A stretch of 64,000 nt of DNA, taken from Streptomyces sp. NBC_01571. GTDB taxonomy: Bacteria; Actinomycetota; Actinomycetes; Streptomycetales; Streptomycetaceae. Under the pieces are notes generated by a model, which made no database searches, was not told where the DNA came from, and worked only from the letters and a program-made list of their open reading frames with translations. Of this stretch, positions 42,407-52,178 are shown piece after piece. Within the stretch, counting starts at the first letter, position 1; the number at the start of each line of letters is the position of its first letter. Location of the stretch: positions 3,596,001 through 3,660,000 of the forward strand of contig NZ_JAPEPZ010000001.1 of NCBI RefSeq assembly GCF_026339875.1. Direction: 5' to 3'. The position numbers were made by a program, and so were the translations under genes.

Positions 42407-45003
42407 CAGAGCGCCACCGCCCTGCCGTCGGCACCGGTCGCGCCGCGCGTGTACTTGGGGTGGATCAACCCCACGCAGGTGTAGGGGAGCTCGGCGACCT
42501 CCTCGACGGGCACCCCGCGCTGCTCGGCGAGCAGCCGTACGTGGTCGAGGTCGGCGCCGGCTCCCGCGCGGGCGAGGATCTTCCAGGGGACCCGGCGCAG
42601 CAGCACCCGGGTGGTCTCGCCGACGCCCGGCTTGACGAGGTTCACGTCGTGGATCTCGTACTCCTCGCTGATCCGCTCGACGGCCGCCCAGCCCTCCCAG
42701 GTGGGGGTGCGGTCGGCGGCGAGGAGTTCCTTCCCCTGGGCGCAGGCCGCCTCGGCGACGTCGGGGAAGTGGGCCGCGACGGCGTCCAGGAATTCGACGG
42801 AGACGTCGGAGCCGGCGAGTTCGCGGTAGAACTTCGCGCCGTGGAAGTCGTGTTCGCCGACCAGGTCGGAGCGCAGGACGGTCCGCGATATCAGCCCGGA
42901 CACCGTCGAGTTGAGGCAGGCGGACGGGATGAGGAAGTCCTCACGGGTGCCGTACGTCCGTACGCAGGAGCCCGGGTCGGCGAGGACGGCGATCTCCGGG
43001 TCGAAGCCGGTGACGCCCTCGGCGGTCTCGAACTCCTCGATGGCCTGGGCGAGTTCGCGGGTGATCGCACCCTTGCCCGTCCACCCGTCGACGAACACGA
43101 CGTCGGCGGGGTCGTGGTGGGCGGCGAGCCAGCGCAGCGCGTTGGGGTCGATGCCACGGCCGCGGACGATGGAGACGGCGTAGTGCGGCAGGTCGATGCC
43201 GTGCCGGTACTGGGCCCAGCGGCGCATGAGGACGCCGACGGGGGTTCCCGCGCGGGCCAGCGACACCAGCACCGGCCGCGGGGTGGAGGTGTCCGGGCCG
43301 AGCGGGGAGCGGGAGCGCTCGGCGAGCACCAGTTCGGTGACGGCACCGACGGCCTGGGCGATGCGGGCGGCCGAGATGTCGAGGGCCGCGCGGAACAGTT
43401 CCTGGTACTGGTCGCTCGGCTGGTACTCGACCGGCAGCGACTCCGCGTAGTGGGCGCCGCCGCTCTGGATCGCCTCCTCGCGCTCCTCCGTGGGTGCCTC
43501 CAGCGTCACGTCCGAGAGGTCCCGCAGCAGCCAGCCGACCTCGTCCGGCGCGTACGAGGAGAAGGCGGGGCCGCGGAGGGGCTCGGGCAGCATGGAGGGC
43601 CTTTCGGTGGACGGCCGTGCGGGGACGTACGAGGGGACCACGGCGAGCAGGACGCTCGGGGTGTGGTCCGCGAGCCGAGCCAGCAGTCCGCCGGGGGCGT
43701 GCAGCTCGCAGGTGTCGGCGGCGGAGTCCACGACGGCCACGACGGCGTCGAAGCCGGCGCCCGCGACGTTGTAGGCGTAGCGCTCACCGGGGCCGTCGTC
43801 CGGGTGGTCGTGGGCCGGGAAGACGAGCCGGGTGCGGATCGCGTAGCCGGGGTCGTCGAGGGCGAGGACCGGGGACCTGGTGGTCGTGGAGTAGCGCACC
43901 TCGGCGGCCACGACCTGCTCGAGTTCCCTGGCCAGCCGCAGCGGCGCGTACATCAGCTCCTCGAAGCCGAGCACCAGCACGCGGCGGGCGCCGACCGGCA
44001 GCGCCTCGGCGATCCGGGCGGCCATGGCGGGCAGGGCGCCGTCCAGCCGGACGCGGTGTCCGGGCGTGAAGCCGTGCCGGCCGCCGTCGGGGACGCCGCG
44101 CGGCCAGCCGAGCTCGACCCGGGTGGCGGCCGGGTGCGTACGGTGGCGCGGGGCGCGTCCGGGGGCGGACACGTCGGCTGAGGCCGGTACGGATCCAGAC
44201 CGGGACACCTGGCCCGGAGCGGGCGCGCGCCCCGGCGGGGACGCCGCGCCCGGAGCCGGTGCGCGTCCCGGCGCGGACCCGGCGGCGTCGGCGGACTCGT
44301 ACTGCGCCACCAGGGCCTGGCCCTTCTCCAGTACGCCCTCCGGAAGCCTCACCGTGCCGCTCGCGGCGACGACCAGGTCCACTCGCGCGCCGATCTCCCG
44401 GGCGAAGTCCTCCAGCCGCCCCAGGTCGGCGGCCGACCGCATGTCGACCAGCGCCACTATCACGTACCGCTCGCGCGGATGGCGGGCGTGCAGGTCCCGG
44501 ATGGTGTTGAGGACGGTGTTGCCGGTCGAGAACTCGTCGTCGACCAGGACCAGCGGGCCGTCCCCCGCCAGCAGACGGGGGTCCCGCGGCAGCAGCAGAT
44601 GGGACGTGGCGTGCGAGTGCGACTCCTCGAAACCCCCCGCCGGGGTGATGCCCGGGACGGGGCGGCGGGTCGAGTGGAGGTAGGGCGCGAGGGCCACCCC
44701 GTCGGCGACGCAGTGGCCGAGCCCGGTGGCCGTCTCCGCGTACCCGAGGACGACGGCCGCACGGGCGTCCTCGGTGCCGAGCAGCTCCCGCACCCGGCGG
44801 CCGAGCGCGAACCCGTACCCGTACACCACGGACGGCGACTGCGGGACGTGCTTGCCCAGCACGTTCGAGACCAGCAGATGCGCCCGCCGGGGGTTGCGCC
44901 GCAGCGCGAGTCCCAGCAGGTCGCCCAGCTTCTCGTCACCGACGAGTTCGACGCCGAGCCGCTCCGCGACCCAGGTCCCCGTCCACACCACGTTGTCCAT
45001 CAA
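42406..45003 (-). CDS. PRTase-TRSP / StiP / Pelota-like fusion protein
   Basis: 865 residues. The N-terminal ~240 residues form a phosphoribosyltransferase with the PRPP loop PLVLVDDEFSTGNTVLNTIR (~150-168) and SHATSHLLLP. A disordered linker follows (repeats of PGRAPAPG, ~240-285), then a TRSP-like part (LGWPRGVPDGGRHGF, PVLALDDPGYAIRTRLVFPA). The second half resembles the StiP (PRTase_3) module: SGGAHYAESLPVEYQPSDQY, VLVSLARAGTPVGVLMRRWA, DVVFVDGWTGKGAITRELAQ, EHDFHGAKFYRELAGSDVSV. The C-terminus (RVLLRRVPWKILARAGAGAD, ELPYTCVGLIHP) fits the Pelota-like RNA-binding domain. In many bacteria these are separate genes; here they are fused. Central enzyme of the Ter biosynthetic arm. Confidence 0.85.
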   Translation of the reverse strand: MMDNVVWTGTWVAERLGVELVGDEKLGDLLGLALRRNPRRAHLLVSNVLGKHVPQSPSVVYGYGFALGRRVRELLGTEDARAAVVLGYAETATGLGHCVADGVALAPYLHSTRRPVPGITPAGGFEESHSHATSHLLLPRDPRLLAGDGPLVLVDDEFSTGNTVLNTIRDLHARHPRERYVIVALVDMRSAADLGRLEDFAREIGARVDLVVAASGTVRLPEGVLEKGQALVAQYESADAAGSAPGRAPAPGAASPPGRAPAPGQVSRSGSVPASADVSAPGRAPRHRTHPAATRVELGWPRGVPDGGRHGFTPGHRVRLDGALPAMAARIAEALPVGARRVLVLGFEELMYAPLRLARELEQVVAAEVRYSTTTRSPVLALDDPGYAIRTRLVFPAHDHPDDGPGERYAYNVAGAGFDAVVAVVDSAADTCELHAPGGLLARLADHTPSVLLAVVPSYVPARPSTERPSMLPEPLRGPAFSSYAPDEVGWLLRDLSDVTLEAPTEEREEAIQSGGAHYAESLPVEYQPSDQYQELFRAALDISAARIAQAVGAVTELVLAERSRSPLGPDTSTPRPVLVSLARAGTPVGVLMRRWAQYRHGIDLPHYAVSIVRGRGIDPNALRWLAAHHDPADVVFVDGWTGKGAITRELAQAIEEFETAEGVTGFDPEIAVLADPGSCVRTYGTREDFLIPSACLNSTVSGLISRTVLRSDLVGEHDFHGAKFYRELAGSDVSVEFLDAVAAHFPDVAEAACAQGKELLAADRTPTWEGWAAVERISEEYEIHDVNLVKPGVGETTRVLLRRVPWKILARAGAGADLDHVRLLAEQRGVPVEEVAELPYTCVGLIHPKYTRGATGADGRAVAL

Positions 45004-45043
45004 TTCCTTAGTCTGCGAGGTCGTACGTGTCGGCGCGGCCCGG

Positions 45044-46210
45044 TCAGGCCGGGAGCCCGGCGGCGAGCAGCTCCACGAAGCCGATGTCCTCGTTGGCGAC
45101 GCCGAACACCTCGGCGCGCTCCAGAGTGCGCTCGGCCCAGGCGCGGTGCGGCTTCACCTCGTTCATCTTGTTCGTGTACGCCGACCGCAGCACGCCCCCG
45201 CCGCCGCGCTCGGGCCGCAGGATGTCCTGCGCGTCGCTCCACTCCTCGTGGCTGACGACGGACAGGGCGTGCACGGCCGGGACGTGCGAGGGGTGGATGC
45301 AGGTCTTGCCGAGCAGTCCGTTGGCGCGGTCGAGGGCGATCTCGCGCAGCAGTCCGTCCATGTCGTGCTCGATCAGGGCCTCGCGCAGCTCCTCGACCTC
45401 GCCCTCCAGGAAGGGGCTGCGGCGCAGCTGCGGCTTGAACATGCGTTCCTGGACCCGGAAGTACTCCCAGACCGGTCCGGTCACCGTGAAGCCGGTGCCG
45501 TCCGCGCGGCCCAGCGTGTTCACCACGTCGGCGATCACGGAGGCGACGATCTGCACGTCGTAGGCGGTCATGTCCGGCGCTCTGCGCAGGCCGTACGCCG
45601 AGCAGAAGTCGGTGACGCCCAGGCGCAGCGCGAGGACGCGCTCGCGGTACTTGTCGACGACCCGGGAGATGCCCGCCAGGGTCTCCCGGCGGCTCTCCAG
45701 GTACAGCAGGCAGGGCGATTCGAGGACCGGCATGGCGAACAGCCGGCGCCCGCTCGCGGCCTCGGCCGCGGTGAGGGCCTCCAGGAACGGGACACCCCGC
45801 TCCTCGGTGAACTTCGGCAGTACGAATCCGGACAGCAGTCGCACGGACGCGCCGAGCCGCTGTACGAGGTCCGGGATCTGCTCCGGCTCGCGCACCCGAA
45901 CGAAGAGCAGCGGGAGCTCGGCCGTGGGCCGTGCGGCGAGGTCGGCGAACTGCCGGACCAGGTTCTGCTCCGCCCCCACGACCTCGGAGTCGTCGATCGA
46001 GTCCTCCAGGCACAGCACCATGGAGACCACGCCGCGGGCGGCCTGCTTGAGGATGTCGTCGGCGAGGTGGGGTCGGGTCGCGGGGCTGTAGAGGGTGGCT
46101 CCCAGGGCCGCCGCCAGCAGGCGGGGCGAGGAGTCGGCGGTGAAGGCGCAGGGCTCGCGATAGAAGAGGCGCTGCCGCTCTTCAGGGGCGATGTGCCCGA
46201 AATGACGCAT
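45044..46210 (-). CDS. HpcH/HpaI aldolase / citrate lyase-like protein of the Ter locus
   Basis: 388 residues. TIM-barrel lyase features: AALGATLYSPATRPHLADDI (substrate-entry loop), GVVSMVLCLEDSIDDSEV (metal-binding Glu/Asp), LPLLFVRVREPEQIPDLVQR (conserved Arg), LFAMPVLESPCLLYLESRRE and ALRLGVTDFCSAYGLRRAPD, ending KTCIHPSHVPAVHALSV. The C-x-E/D metal site and terminal IHP motif match CitE-like proteins found beside TerD genes. It is the first gene of the three-gene operon with PRTase fusion and HAD phosphatase. It probably cleaves or joins a C-C bond on the pathway intermediate. Confidence 0.87.
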   Translation of the reverse strand: MRHFGHIAPEERQRLFYREPCAFTADSSPRLLAAALGATLYSPATRPHLADDILKQAARGVVSMVLCLEDSIDDSEVVGAEQNLVRQFADLAARPTAELPLLFVRVREPEQIPDLVQRLGASVRLLSGFVLPKFTEERGVPFLEALTAAEAASGRRLFAMPVLESPCLLYLESRRETLAGISRVVDKYRERVLALRLGVTDFCSAYGLRRAPDMTAYDVQIVASVIADVVNTLGRADGTGFTVTGPVWEYFRVQERMFKPQLRRSPFLEGEVEELREALIEHDMDGLLREIALDRANGLLGKTCIHPSHVPAVHALSVVSHEEWSDAQDILRPERGGGGVLRSAYTNKMNEVKPHRAWAERTLERAEVFGVANEDIGFVELLAAGLPA

Positions 46211-46399
46211 GAGACTCCCCTATGGCGGCTAGTCGGATCTACGTGATGTGGCCGGTAATAGTACGTACAAATGCATGTCAGGGGTTCCCACCGGGCGTGA
46301 AGTTCAGGTAACTCGGCCATGTCGGTTGTCCTCACGCTCCGACGGGGAATCCTCACCCCCGCGTTGTCGTGACCAGGACCGAGAGGGCAGGATGACCGC

Positions 46400-47275
46400 A
46401 TGACGCACGCGATGCTGAAGGGGTCGAACATCCCGCTGGACGCCACAGCGGTTCGTGCCGTGCTGCGCTGGACGCCCGGGCAGGGTGTCCCGGACGTCGA
46501 CGCCTCGGCGCTGCTCCTCGGTCCCGACGGTCGTGTGCGATCCGACGAGGACTTCGTCTTCTACAACCAGCCACGTCATCCTTCGGGCAAGGTCTGGCGG
46601 CTCGGCAAGAAGCGCGTCGCCGAGGGCCTCTCCGACACGATCCAGACAGATCTGGCCGGTGTCGAGTCCGGTGTCGGACAGATTCTGCTGGTCGCATCGG
46701 CGGACGGGGTGTCCTTCGACCGCGTACGCTCCCTGCGCATTCTGCTGTACGACGCCTCCGGTGCCGAGGGTGAACCACTGGCGTACTTCGACGTCAAGCC
46801 GGAGACCGGTACGGAGACGGCGCTGATCTGCGGCGAGCTGTACCGGCGCGGGGCCGGCTGGAAGTTCCGGGCGCTCGGTGAGGGTTACCCGAACGGGCTG
46901 GAGGGACTGGCCTCCGATTTCGGGATCACGGTGGACGAGTCGGAGCCGGAGGCCGCCGCAGCGACCGGGACCGTACCGGAGGCGGCGGACTGGGCCGTCC
47001 CGGTGACGTCGCCGGAGACCTCGGTGCCGCTGCCTGCCGAACAGCCCGCCCCGGTGCCCCAGCAGCCCGCTTACGGCTATCCGCAGCCGCAGACGGCACC
47101 CGGCCGGCCCGCCTACGGCTATCCCCAGCCGGCGGGCCGGCCCGCCTACGGCTATCCCCAGCCGCAGACGGCGCCCGCCGTTCCGCCGGCGTACGGCTTC
47201 CCGCAGGCGGTCGGCACGCTGCCCGACCCGGATTTCCGGCTGCCGCCGCAGGGTCCCCAGTTCGTCGGTCGCTGA
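46400..47275 (+). CDS. TerD-domain protein with Tyr-Gly-Tyr-Pro repeat tail
   Basis: 291 residues. The TerD beta-sandwich occupies ~1-180: [95 protein letters not shown]. Acidic residues of the Ca2+ sites are kept. The remaining ~110 residues are disordered, with repeats of PAYGYPQP(QTAP/AGR) four times. Divergent from the HpcH/HpaI operon, sharing a 190-base promoter region. Confidence 0.87.
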   Translation: MTHAMLKGSNIPLDATAVRAVLRWTPGQGVPDVDASALLLGPDGRVRSDEDFVFYNQPRHPSGKVWRLGKKRVAEGLSDTIQTDLAGVESGVGQILLVASADGVSFDRVRSLRILLYDASGAEGEPLAYFDVKPETGTETALICGELYRRGAGWKFRALGEGYPNGLEGLASDFGITVDESEPEAAAATGTVPEAADWAVPVTSPETSVPLPAEQPAPVPQQPAYGYPQPQTAPGRPAYGYPQPAGRPAYGYPQPQTAPAVPPAYGFPQAVGTLPDPDFRLPPQGPQFVGR

Positions 47276-47364
47276 GCCGCACCGCGGGGAGCGCCGTCCG
47301 GGGCGGCGCTCCGCGGCCCGGGCGGCCATCCGTCCGGCGGGGGGCGCGCCGGGTCGAGGCGTTC

Positions 47365-48105
47365 TCAGCGGCCGACCTTGGACTTGTACCCCCGCCCCCA
47401 CTGCAGTCCCCAGCCGTACAGCCGGTCGAGTTCGGCCTGGAAGCCGTAGACGAACTTCACCTCGCGGCGCACGGTGATCTCGCCCTTGTTGTTCTCGATC
47501 ATCACGACCGCGCAGGACCGGGCCTGTGGATGGCGTTCGTCGAGGCCGATCTCGATCCTCGGGCCGTTGCTCGGGTAGAGCGTGATGACGGCGTGCGTAC
47601 GGTCGAAGGCGGGCGTCTGGTCGTAGATGTAGACGAAGACCAGCAGCCGTTTGATGTCGTCGCGGTGGTCGAGGTTGACGTACGCCGTCTCGCCGGAGCC
47701 GGAACCGAAGCGGTCGTCGCCGCTGAGCTTCACGAACGGCGGGCCGTTGATCTCACCGAGGAGGCCGCCCAGCGGCTGCACCACGCCCTTGGTGCCGTCC
47801 GTGAGCTCGTACAGGACACCGAGGTCGAGGTCGACGTTCACCATGCTCTGGGTGTGCGCCTGGACCACGTCCGGTTTGAAGATCTTGAGGGGGTGCCGCA
47901 GCAGACTGCCGGACTGCTGGCCGCCGCCGATGTCGGAGGTGCGCATCCGCCAGGAGAGGTTGATGCGCAGGTTGCCGGTGGCCGCGCCCTGCTTGGTGAG
48001 CGAGACCGTGTGGTTGCGTTTGGTCAGTTCTATGGAGTTGGTGGCCGCGCTGCCGGAGTCGAAGTCCGTCGTGCGTCCGCGCCACAGCTCGTCCCAGAAG
48101 CCCAT
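47365..48105 (-). CDS. TerA-like stress protein
   Basis: 246 residues from ATG 48105 (MGFWDELWRGRTTDFDSGSA). TerD-superfamily strands occur twice: IELTKRNHTVSLTKQGAATG, NVDLDLGVLYELTDGTKGVV, PPFVKLSGDDRFGSGSGETA, DIKRLLVFVYIYDQTPAFDR and ARSCAVVMIENNKGEITVRR, ending YGWGLQWGRGYKSKVGR. The D-L-D-L-G-x-L-Y-E-L and W-G-L-Q-W-G-R-G motifs are those of TerA (YceC) proteins. Such proteins bind Ca2+ and associate with membranes together with TerC. Confidence 0.8.
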   Translation of the reverse strand: MGFWDELWRGRTTDFDSGSAATNSIELTKRNHTVSLTKQGAATGNLRINLSWRMRTSDIGGGQQSGSLLRHPLKIFKPDVVQAHTQSMVNVDLDLGVLYELTDGTKGVVQPLGGLLGEINGPPFVKLSGDDRFGSGSGETAYVNLDHRDDIKRLLVFVYIYDQTPAFDRTHAVITLYPSNGPRIEIGLDERHPQARSCAVVMIENNKGEITVRREVKFVYGFQAELDRLYGWGLQWGRGYKSKVGR

Positions 48106-48302
48106 TGCCGATCCCGCCCCCATGCTGCCTCGATATGCGGCGGGGCGGCCGTGAGGACTGGTCCTCCACAGCCGCCCCGTTCAGAGCGTTCCCTCACCCG
48201 GCCCCGGTTCACACCCGCGCGGCGCCGCCCCCGGGGCAAGTGGGCCGAAGGGGCGCGTCGGTGTCGAGCGGGTGGACCGGGACTCCGGAAGACGGGAGTC
48301 CG

Positions 48303-49451
48303 TCAGACCCCGGACGAGACCTCAGCCTTCTCGTCCGAGGTCGTGCCTTTTCCCTCGGCGGCCGCGAGCGCCTTGTTGCGGCGTACCGACGACAAGAAGG
48401 ACCAGCCGATCAGGACGACACCGACGAGACCGGTGATGACCTCGTTGATCTGGTACTGGATGGTGACGAGCAGGATCACGGCGAGGGCGCCGATCGCGTA
48501 GTGGGCGCCGTGCTCCAGGTAGACGTAGTCGTCGAGGGTGCCCTGGCGGACCAGGTAGACCGTGAGCGATCGGACGTACATGGCGCCGATGCCGAGGCCG
48601 AGCGCCATCAGCACGATGTCGTTGGTGATGGCGAAGGCGCCGATGACGCCGTCGAAGGAGAACGACGCGTCCAGGACTTCCAGGTAGAGGAACATGAAGA
48701 AGGCGGCCTGGCCGGCCAGGACGACGGCGGGCTTCTTCTTGCCCGTCCGCTCGGCCTCCTCCTCTTCCTCGTGGGTGCGCTCCTCCTCCTCTTCGAGCCG
48801 GTCCTCGAAGTAGCCGGAGAGTCCGCCGACGACCATGTACGTGATCAGGCCGGCGATGCCGGAGATCAGTACCGTCTGCGCCTTGTCCGCGTGGCCGCCG
48901 CCGTGCTGGTGGGCGTGGACCGCGAAGGTGAAGGAGGTGATCAGCAGGACGACCAGGGCGATGCAGACCGACAGCATGTCGACCTTGCCGAGCTTGGCCA
49001 GCGGGCGCTCGATCCAGCGCAGCCACTGGATGTCACGGTCCTCGAAGATGAAGTCGAGGAAGATCATCAGCAGGAACATGCCACCGAAGGCGGCGATCGA
49101 CGGGTGGGCGTCGGTCACCAGCTGCTGGTACTTGTCCTTGTCGTTCAACGCGAGATCGACGGCGTCGATCGGGCCGATCTTGGCGCTGATGGCGACGATG
49201 ACGACGGGGAAGACCAGACGCATACCGAAGACGGCGATCAGCACACCGACCGTGAGGAAGATCTTCTGCCAGAAGGCACTCATCTTCTTCAGGATTCCGG
49301 CGTTGACCACCGCGTTGTCGAAGGACAGCGAGATCTCCAGGACGGCCAGGATCGCCACGATGCCAAAGGCGGTCCACCCCCCGTAGAAGGCCGCTGCGAC
49401 CAGACCGATCGCGGTAATCGCGAACGACCAGCCGAAGGTTTTCAGAAGCAC
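48303..49451 (-). CDS. DUF475 (TerC-type) integral membrane protein
   Basis: 382 residues with about nine membrane helices. AILAVLEISLSFDNAVVNAG and FLYLEVLDASFSFDGVIGAF are the paired E-x-x-x-S-x-D-(N/G) metal-site motifs of the TerC superfamily. Between the halves is a strongly charged cytoplasmic loop (EDRLEEEEERTHEEEEEAER). DUF475/TerC proteins interact with TerD-type proteins and are linked to metal handling at the membrane. GTG start. It lies downstream of a TerD gene, behind a hairpin. Confidence 0.9.
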   Translation of the reverse strand: MLLKTFGWSFAITAIGLVAAAFYGGWTAFGIVAILAVLEISLSFDNAVVNAGILKKMSAFWQKIFLTVGVLIAVFGMRLVFPVVIVAISAKIGPIDAVDLALNDKDKYQQLVTDAHPSIAAFGGMFLLMIFLDFIFEDRDIQWLRWIERPLAKLGKVDMLSVCIALVVLLITSFTFAVHAHQHGGGHADKAQTVLISGIAGLITYMVVGGLSGYFEDRLEEEEERTHEEEEEAERTGKKKPAVVLAGQAAFFMFLYLEVLDASFSFDGVIGAFAITNDIVLMALGLGIGAMYVRSLTVYLVRQGTLDDYVYLEHGAHYAIGALAVILLVTIQYQINEVITGLVGVVLIGWSFLSSVRRNKALAAAEGKGTTSDEKAEVSSGV

Positions 49452-49481
49452 TGGCTACCCAATCATCGTGTGGTGGGGGCA

Positions 49482-49515
49482 CCCCCAAGCGCCGGCTTGG
49501 GGGAGGGCCTCCCCC
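49482..49515. terminator. Overlapping hairpins after the TerD gene
   Basis: CCCCCAAGC-GCCG-GCTTGGGGG (49482-49503) overlaps GGGGGA-GGGCC-TCCCCC (49499-49515). They lie between the TerD stop and the DUF475 start, so partial termination or attenuation is possible. Confidence 0.65.
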
Positions 49516-49586
49516 GCGCCGTACTCGGCTTTACCTACTGTTGACCACGAAGTCTAGAGGCCCGCCCTCGGCTGGTGCAGGTGGGC

Positions 49587-50162
49587 CTAGGAAACATTGA
49601 CTCCGAAGTCGAGGGCGATACCGCGCAGTCCCGACGCGTACCCCTGGCCGACCGCGCGGAACTTCCACTCGCTGTTGTAGCGATAGACCTCGCCGAAGAT
49701 CATCGCGGTCTCCGTGGAGGCGTCCTCGGAGAGGTCGTAGCGGGCGAGCTCCTGGCCGTCGGCCTGGTTGACCACACGGATGAAGGCGTTGCTGACCTGG
49801 CCGAAGGTCTGGCCGCGGTTGTCGGCCTCGTGGATGGAGACCGGAAAGACGATCTTGTCGACGTTGGCCGGCACCTTGGAGAGGTCGATCAGGATCGACT
49901 CGTCGTCGCCCTCGCCCTCACCCGTGAGGTTGTCGCCGGTGTGCTCCACCGAGCCGTCCGGGCTCTTGAGCTGGTTGTAGAAGACGAACCACTCGTCGCC
50001 GAGCACCCGGCCGGAATTGCACAGCAGCGCGCTGGCGTCCAGGTCGAAGGGGGCTCCGGTGGTGGAACGCGCGTCCCAGCCGAGACCGATCATCACGTGT
50101 GTGAGGTTCGGTGCGGCCTTGGAGAGGGAGACATTGCCTCCCTTGGCGAGCGTGACGCCCAT
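49587..50162 (-). CDS. terD: TerD-family stress protein (copy 1)
   Basis: 191 residues from ATG 50162, with GGGGAGG upstream; the longer frame adds an unrelated stretch. [118 protein letters not shown]. The D-L-D-A-S, N-L-K-S-P-D and G-D-D-E acidic sites are the two Ca2+ sites known from TerD structures. About 70 percent similar to the next TerD copy (tandem duplication). Confidence 0.93.
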   Translation of the reverse strand: MGVTLAKGGNVSLSKAAPNLTHVMIGLGWDARSTTGAPFDLDASALLCNSGRVLGDEWFVFYNQLKSPDGSVEHTGDNLTGEGEGDDESILIDLSKVPANVDKIVFPVSIHEADNRGQTFGQVSNAFIRVVNQADGQELARYDLSEDASTETAMIFGEVYRYNSEWKFRAVGQGYASGLRGIALDFGVNVS

Positions 50163-50443
50163 GATCTGATTCCTCCCCGGTGAAGCGTTCACTCAGTCCT
50201 GCGGGCGGTGTCCCCGCCGTTCCCGGCCGGCCCGTCCGCTTGGTCCGGGTCCGGGAGGTGTCTTCCCCCGGCACGGCACGGCATGCGCGCGGCGCCCCGG
50301 CGCTCGGATGTCGCACACCGGGCGCGCGGATATCGGGCAGGCCCGGCGCCGCACCCGCGGAGGTGCGACGCCGGGCCGAGGAGCCGGAGGCCGTGGGCCC
50401 GGGACAGGGCCGTACGGCCGGGGGCTCGACGCCGGAGCACGGC

Positions 50444-51019
50444 TCAGACGTTGACGCCGAAGTCCTGCGCGATGCCGCGCAGGCCCGAGGCGTAACCCTG
50501 GCCGATGGCGCGGAACTTCCACTCCGCGCCGTTGCGGTACAGCTCACCGAAGACCATGGCGGTCTCCGTGGAGGCGTCCTCGGAGAGGTCGTAGCGTGCG
50601 ATCTCCGCCTCGCCGGCCTGGTTCACCACGCGGATGAACGCGTTGCGGACCTGGCCGAAGGACTGCTGGCGGTTCTCGGCGTCGTAGATCGAGACCGGGA
50701 ACACGATCTTCTGGACGTCGGCCGGGACGGCGGCGAGATTCACCTTGATCTGCTCGTCGTCGCCCTCGCCCTCACCGGTGACGTTGTCGCCGGTGTGCTC
50801 GACCGAGCCGTCCGGGCTCTTCAGGTTGTTGAAGAACACGAAGTTCTGGTCGGAGCTGACCTTGCCGTCCGCGTTCGTGAGGATGGCGCTGGCGTCGAGG
50901 TCGAAGTCGACGCCGGTCGTCGTACGGGCGTCCCATCCCAGACCGACGATGACCGCGGTCAGTCCCGGGGCCTCCTTGGTCAGCGATACGTTGCCGCCCT
51001 TGCTGAGGCTGACTCCCAC
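50444..51019 (-). CDS. terD: TerD-family stress protein (copy 2)
   Basis: 191 residues from GTG 51019, giving the same [15 protein letters not shown] start and length as copy 1, with GGGAGGA just upstream; an in-frame ATG four codons earlier overlaps that site. Ca2+-site residues are intact ([60 protein letters not shown]). It heads the two TerD copies and is separated by 280 bases from copy 1, a stretch that holds no other gene. Confidence 0.93.
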   Translation of the reverse strand: MGVSLSKGGNVSLTKEAPGLTAVIVGLGWDARTTTGVDFDLDASAILTNADGKVSSDQNFVFFNNLKSPDGSVEHTGDNVTGEGEGDDEQIKVNLAAVPADVQKIVFPVSIYDAENRQQSFGQVRNAFIRVVNQAGEAEIARYDLSEDASTETAMVFGELYRNGAEWKFRAIGQGYASGLRGIAQDFGVNV

Positions 51020-51132
51020 GAGTCCTCCCATTGGTGTCCGGGGGCGGGGAGCCCCGTCGTGCGTTGGTATCGGATCAACGTGTCGATCCTAGTGACGGGT
51101 TCCCGCACCCTGCAGGCCCTGCGACCGAAGAA

Positions 51133-51591
51133 TCACAGGGTGTCGAGCGCCTTCACGTACTCGTTCAGGTCACGCGCGTCCGGCAGACCGTTGACCACGG
51201 TCCAGCGGACGACGCCCGCCTTGTCGATGATGAAGGTGCCGCGCACGGCACACCCCTTGTCGTCGTCGAAGACGCCGTACGCGCGTGAAGTGTTGCCGTG
51301 CGGCCAGAAGTCGGAGAGCAGCGAGTAGTCCAGGCCCTCCTGCTCGGCGAAGACGCGCAGGGTGTGGATGGAGTCGTTGGAGACGGCCAGCAGCTGGACG
51401 TCGTCGTTGACGAACTTCGGCAGTTCGTCGCGCAGGGCGCACAACTCGCCGGTGCACACACCGGTGAACGCGAACGGGTAGAAGAGCAGCACCACGTTCT
51501 TCTCGCCGCGGAATTCGGACAGCTTCACGGTGGCGCCGTGGTTGTCCTTGAGCTCGAAGTCCGGTGCCTCGGTGCCGACCTCGATCGCCAT
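51133..51591 (-). CDS. AhpE-type peroxiredoxin
   Basis: 152 residues from ATG 51591. [20 protein letters not shown] carries the peroxidatic Cys in the P-x-x-x-(T/S)-x-x-C motif plus a nearby Cys three residues on; [20 protein letters not shown] and [17 protein letters not shown] are family landmarks (the Arg of the active site in the latter). Resembles the mycobacterial AhpE group, which reduces peroxides and peroxynitrite, usually with mycothiol/mycoredoxin as partner. Upstream of the TerD pair in the same direction, consistent with a stress-response neighbourhood. Confidence 0.9.
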   Translation of the reverse strand: MAIEVGTEAPDFELKDNHGATVKLSEFRGEKNVVLLFYPFAFTGVCTGELCALRDELPKFVNDDVQLLAVSNDSIHTLRVFAEQEGLDYSLLSDFWPHGNTSRAYGVFDDDKGCAVRGTFIIDKAGVVRWTVVNGLPDARDLNEYVKALDTL

Positions 51592-51677
51592 ACTCACACG
51601 CTTCCCTTCCAGGGGGCTGTTCGGGTGACGACCACCCTACGCAGGGGCGTCCGGGCGTCCCGGCACGGCCCATGGCG

Positions 51678-51712
51678 GAGGCCCCCGCCGGCGGATCGCC
51701 GGCGGGGGCCTC
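51678..51712. terminator. 15-bp stem terminator after the DUF3052 gene
   Basis: GAGGCCCCCGCCGGC pairs perfectly with GCCGGCGGGGGCCTC around GGATC. Confidence 0.85.
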
Positions 51713-51749
51713 GCACACACGGATGCTCTGCGGCAGACGGAGCGACAGC

Positions 51750-52178
51750 TCAGCGCTTCGACTTGGGCGTGGCCAGACGCGTGCCCGACCACTCCTTCCC
51801 CACGGAAATGCTCTTCGTCTGGGAGAGGCCTGCGGTCTGGGCGGCGTCATTGATGTCGCTGGGCTCGACGTAGCCGTCCCGGCCGGTCTTCGGGGTCAGC
51901 AGCCAGATCATGCCGCCGTCCTCAAGGAGACCGATGGCGTCCACCAGGGCATCCGTAAGGTCGCCGTCCTCGTCGCGGAACCACAGCAGTACGACGTCTG
52001 CGACGTCGTCGTAGTCCTCATCGACCAGGTCCTGGCCGATCAACGATTCGATACCTTCACGGAGGTCGTGGTCAACGTCGTCGTCGAAGCCGATCTCCTG
52101 GACCACCTGTCCGGGCTCGAACCCCAGCCTGCCGGCCGGGTTGGTCCGCTCCTCCGCGTGGTCCGCGGTCGCGCTCAC
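51750..52178 (-). CDS. DUF3052 protein
   Basis: 142 residues from GTG 52178 (AGGAGG upstream). RLGFEPGQVVQEIGFDDDVD, HDLREGIESLIGQDLVDEDY, DDVADVVLLWFRDEDGDLTD, IWLLTPKTGRDGYVEPSDIN, DAAQTAGLSQTKSISVGKEW. DUF3052 is an actinobacterial family of unknown function, conserved next to and divergent from aceE, as here. Acidic and cytoplasmic. The conserved pairing with pyruvate dehydrogenase E1 hints at a link, but none is shown in this sequence. Confidence 0.88.
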   Translation of the reverse strand: MSATADHAEERTNPAGRLGFEPGQVVQEIGFDDDVDHDLREGIESLIGQDLVDEDYDDVADVVLLWFRDEDGDLTDALVDAIGLLEDGGMIWLLTPKTGRDGYVEPSDINDAAQTAGLSQTKSISVGKEWSGTRLATPKSKR

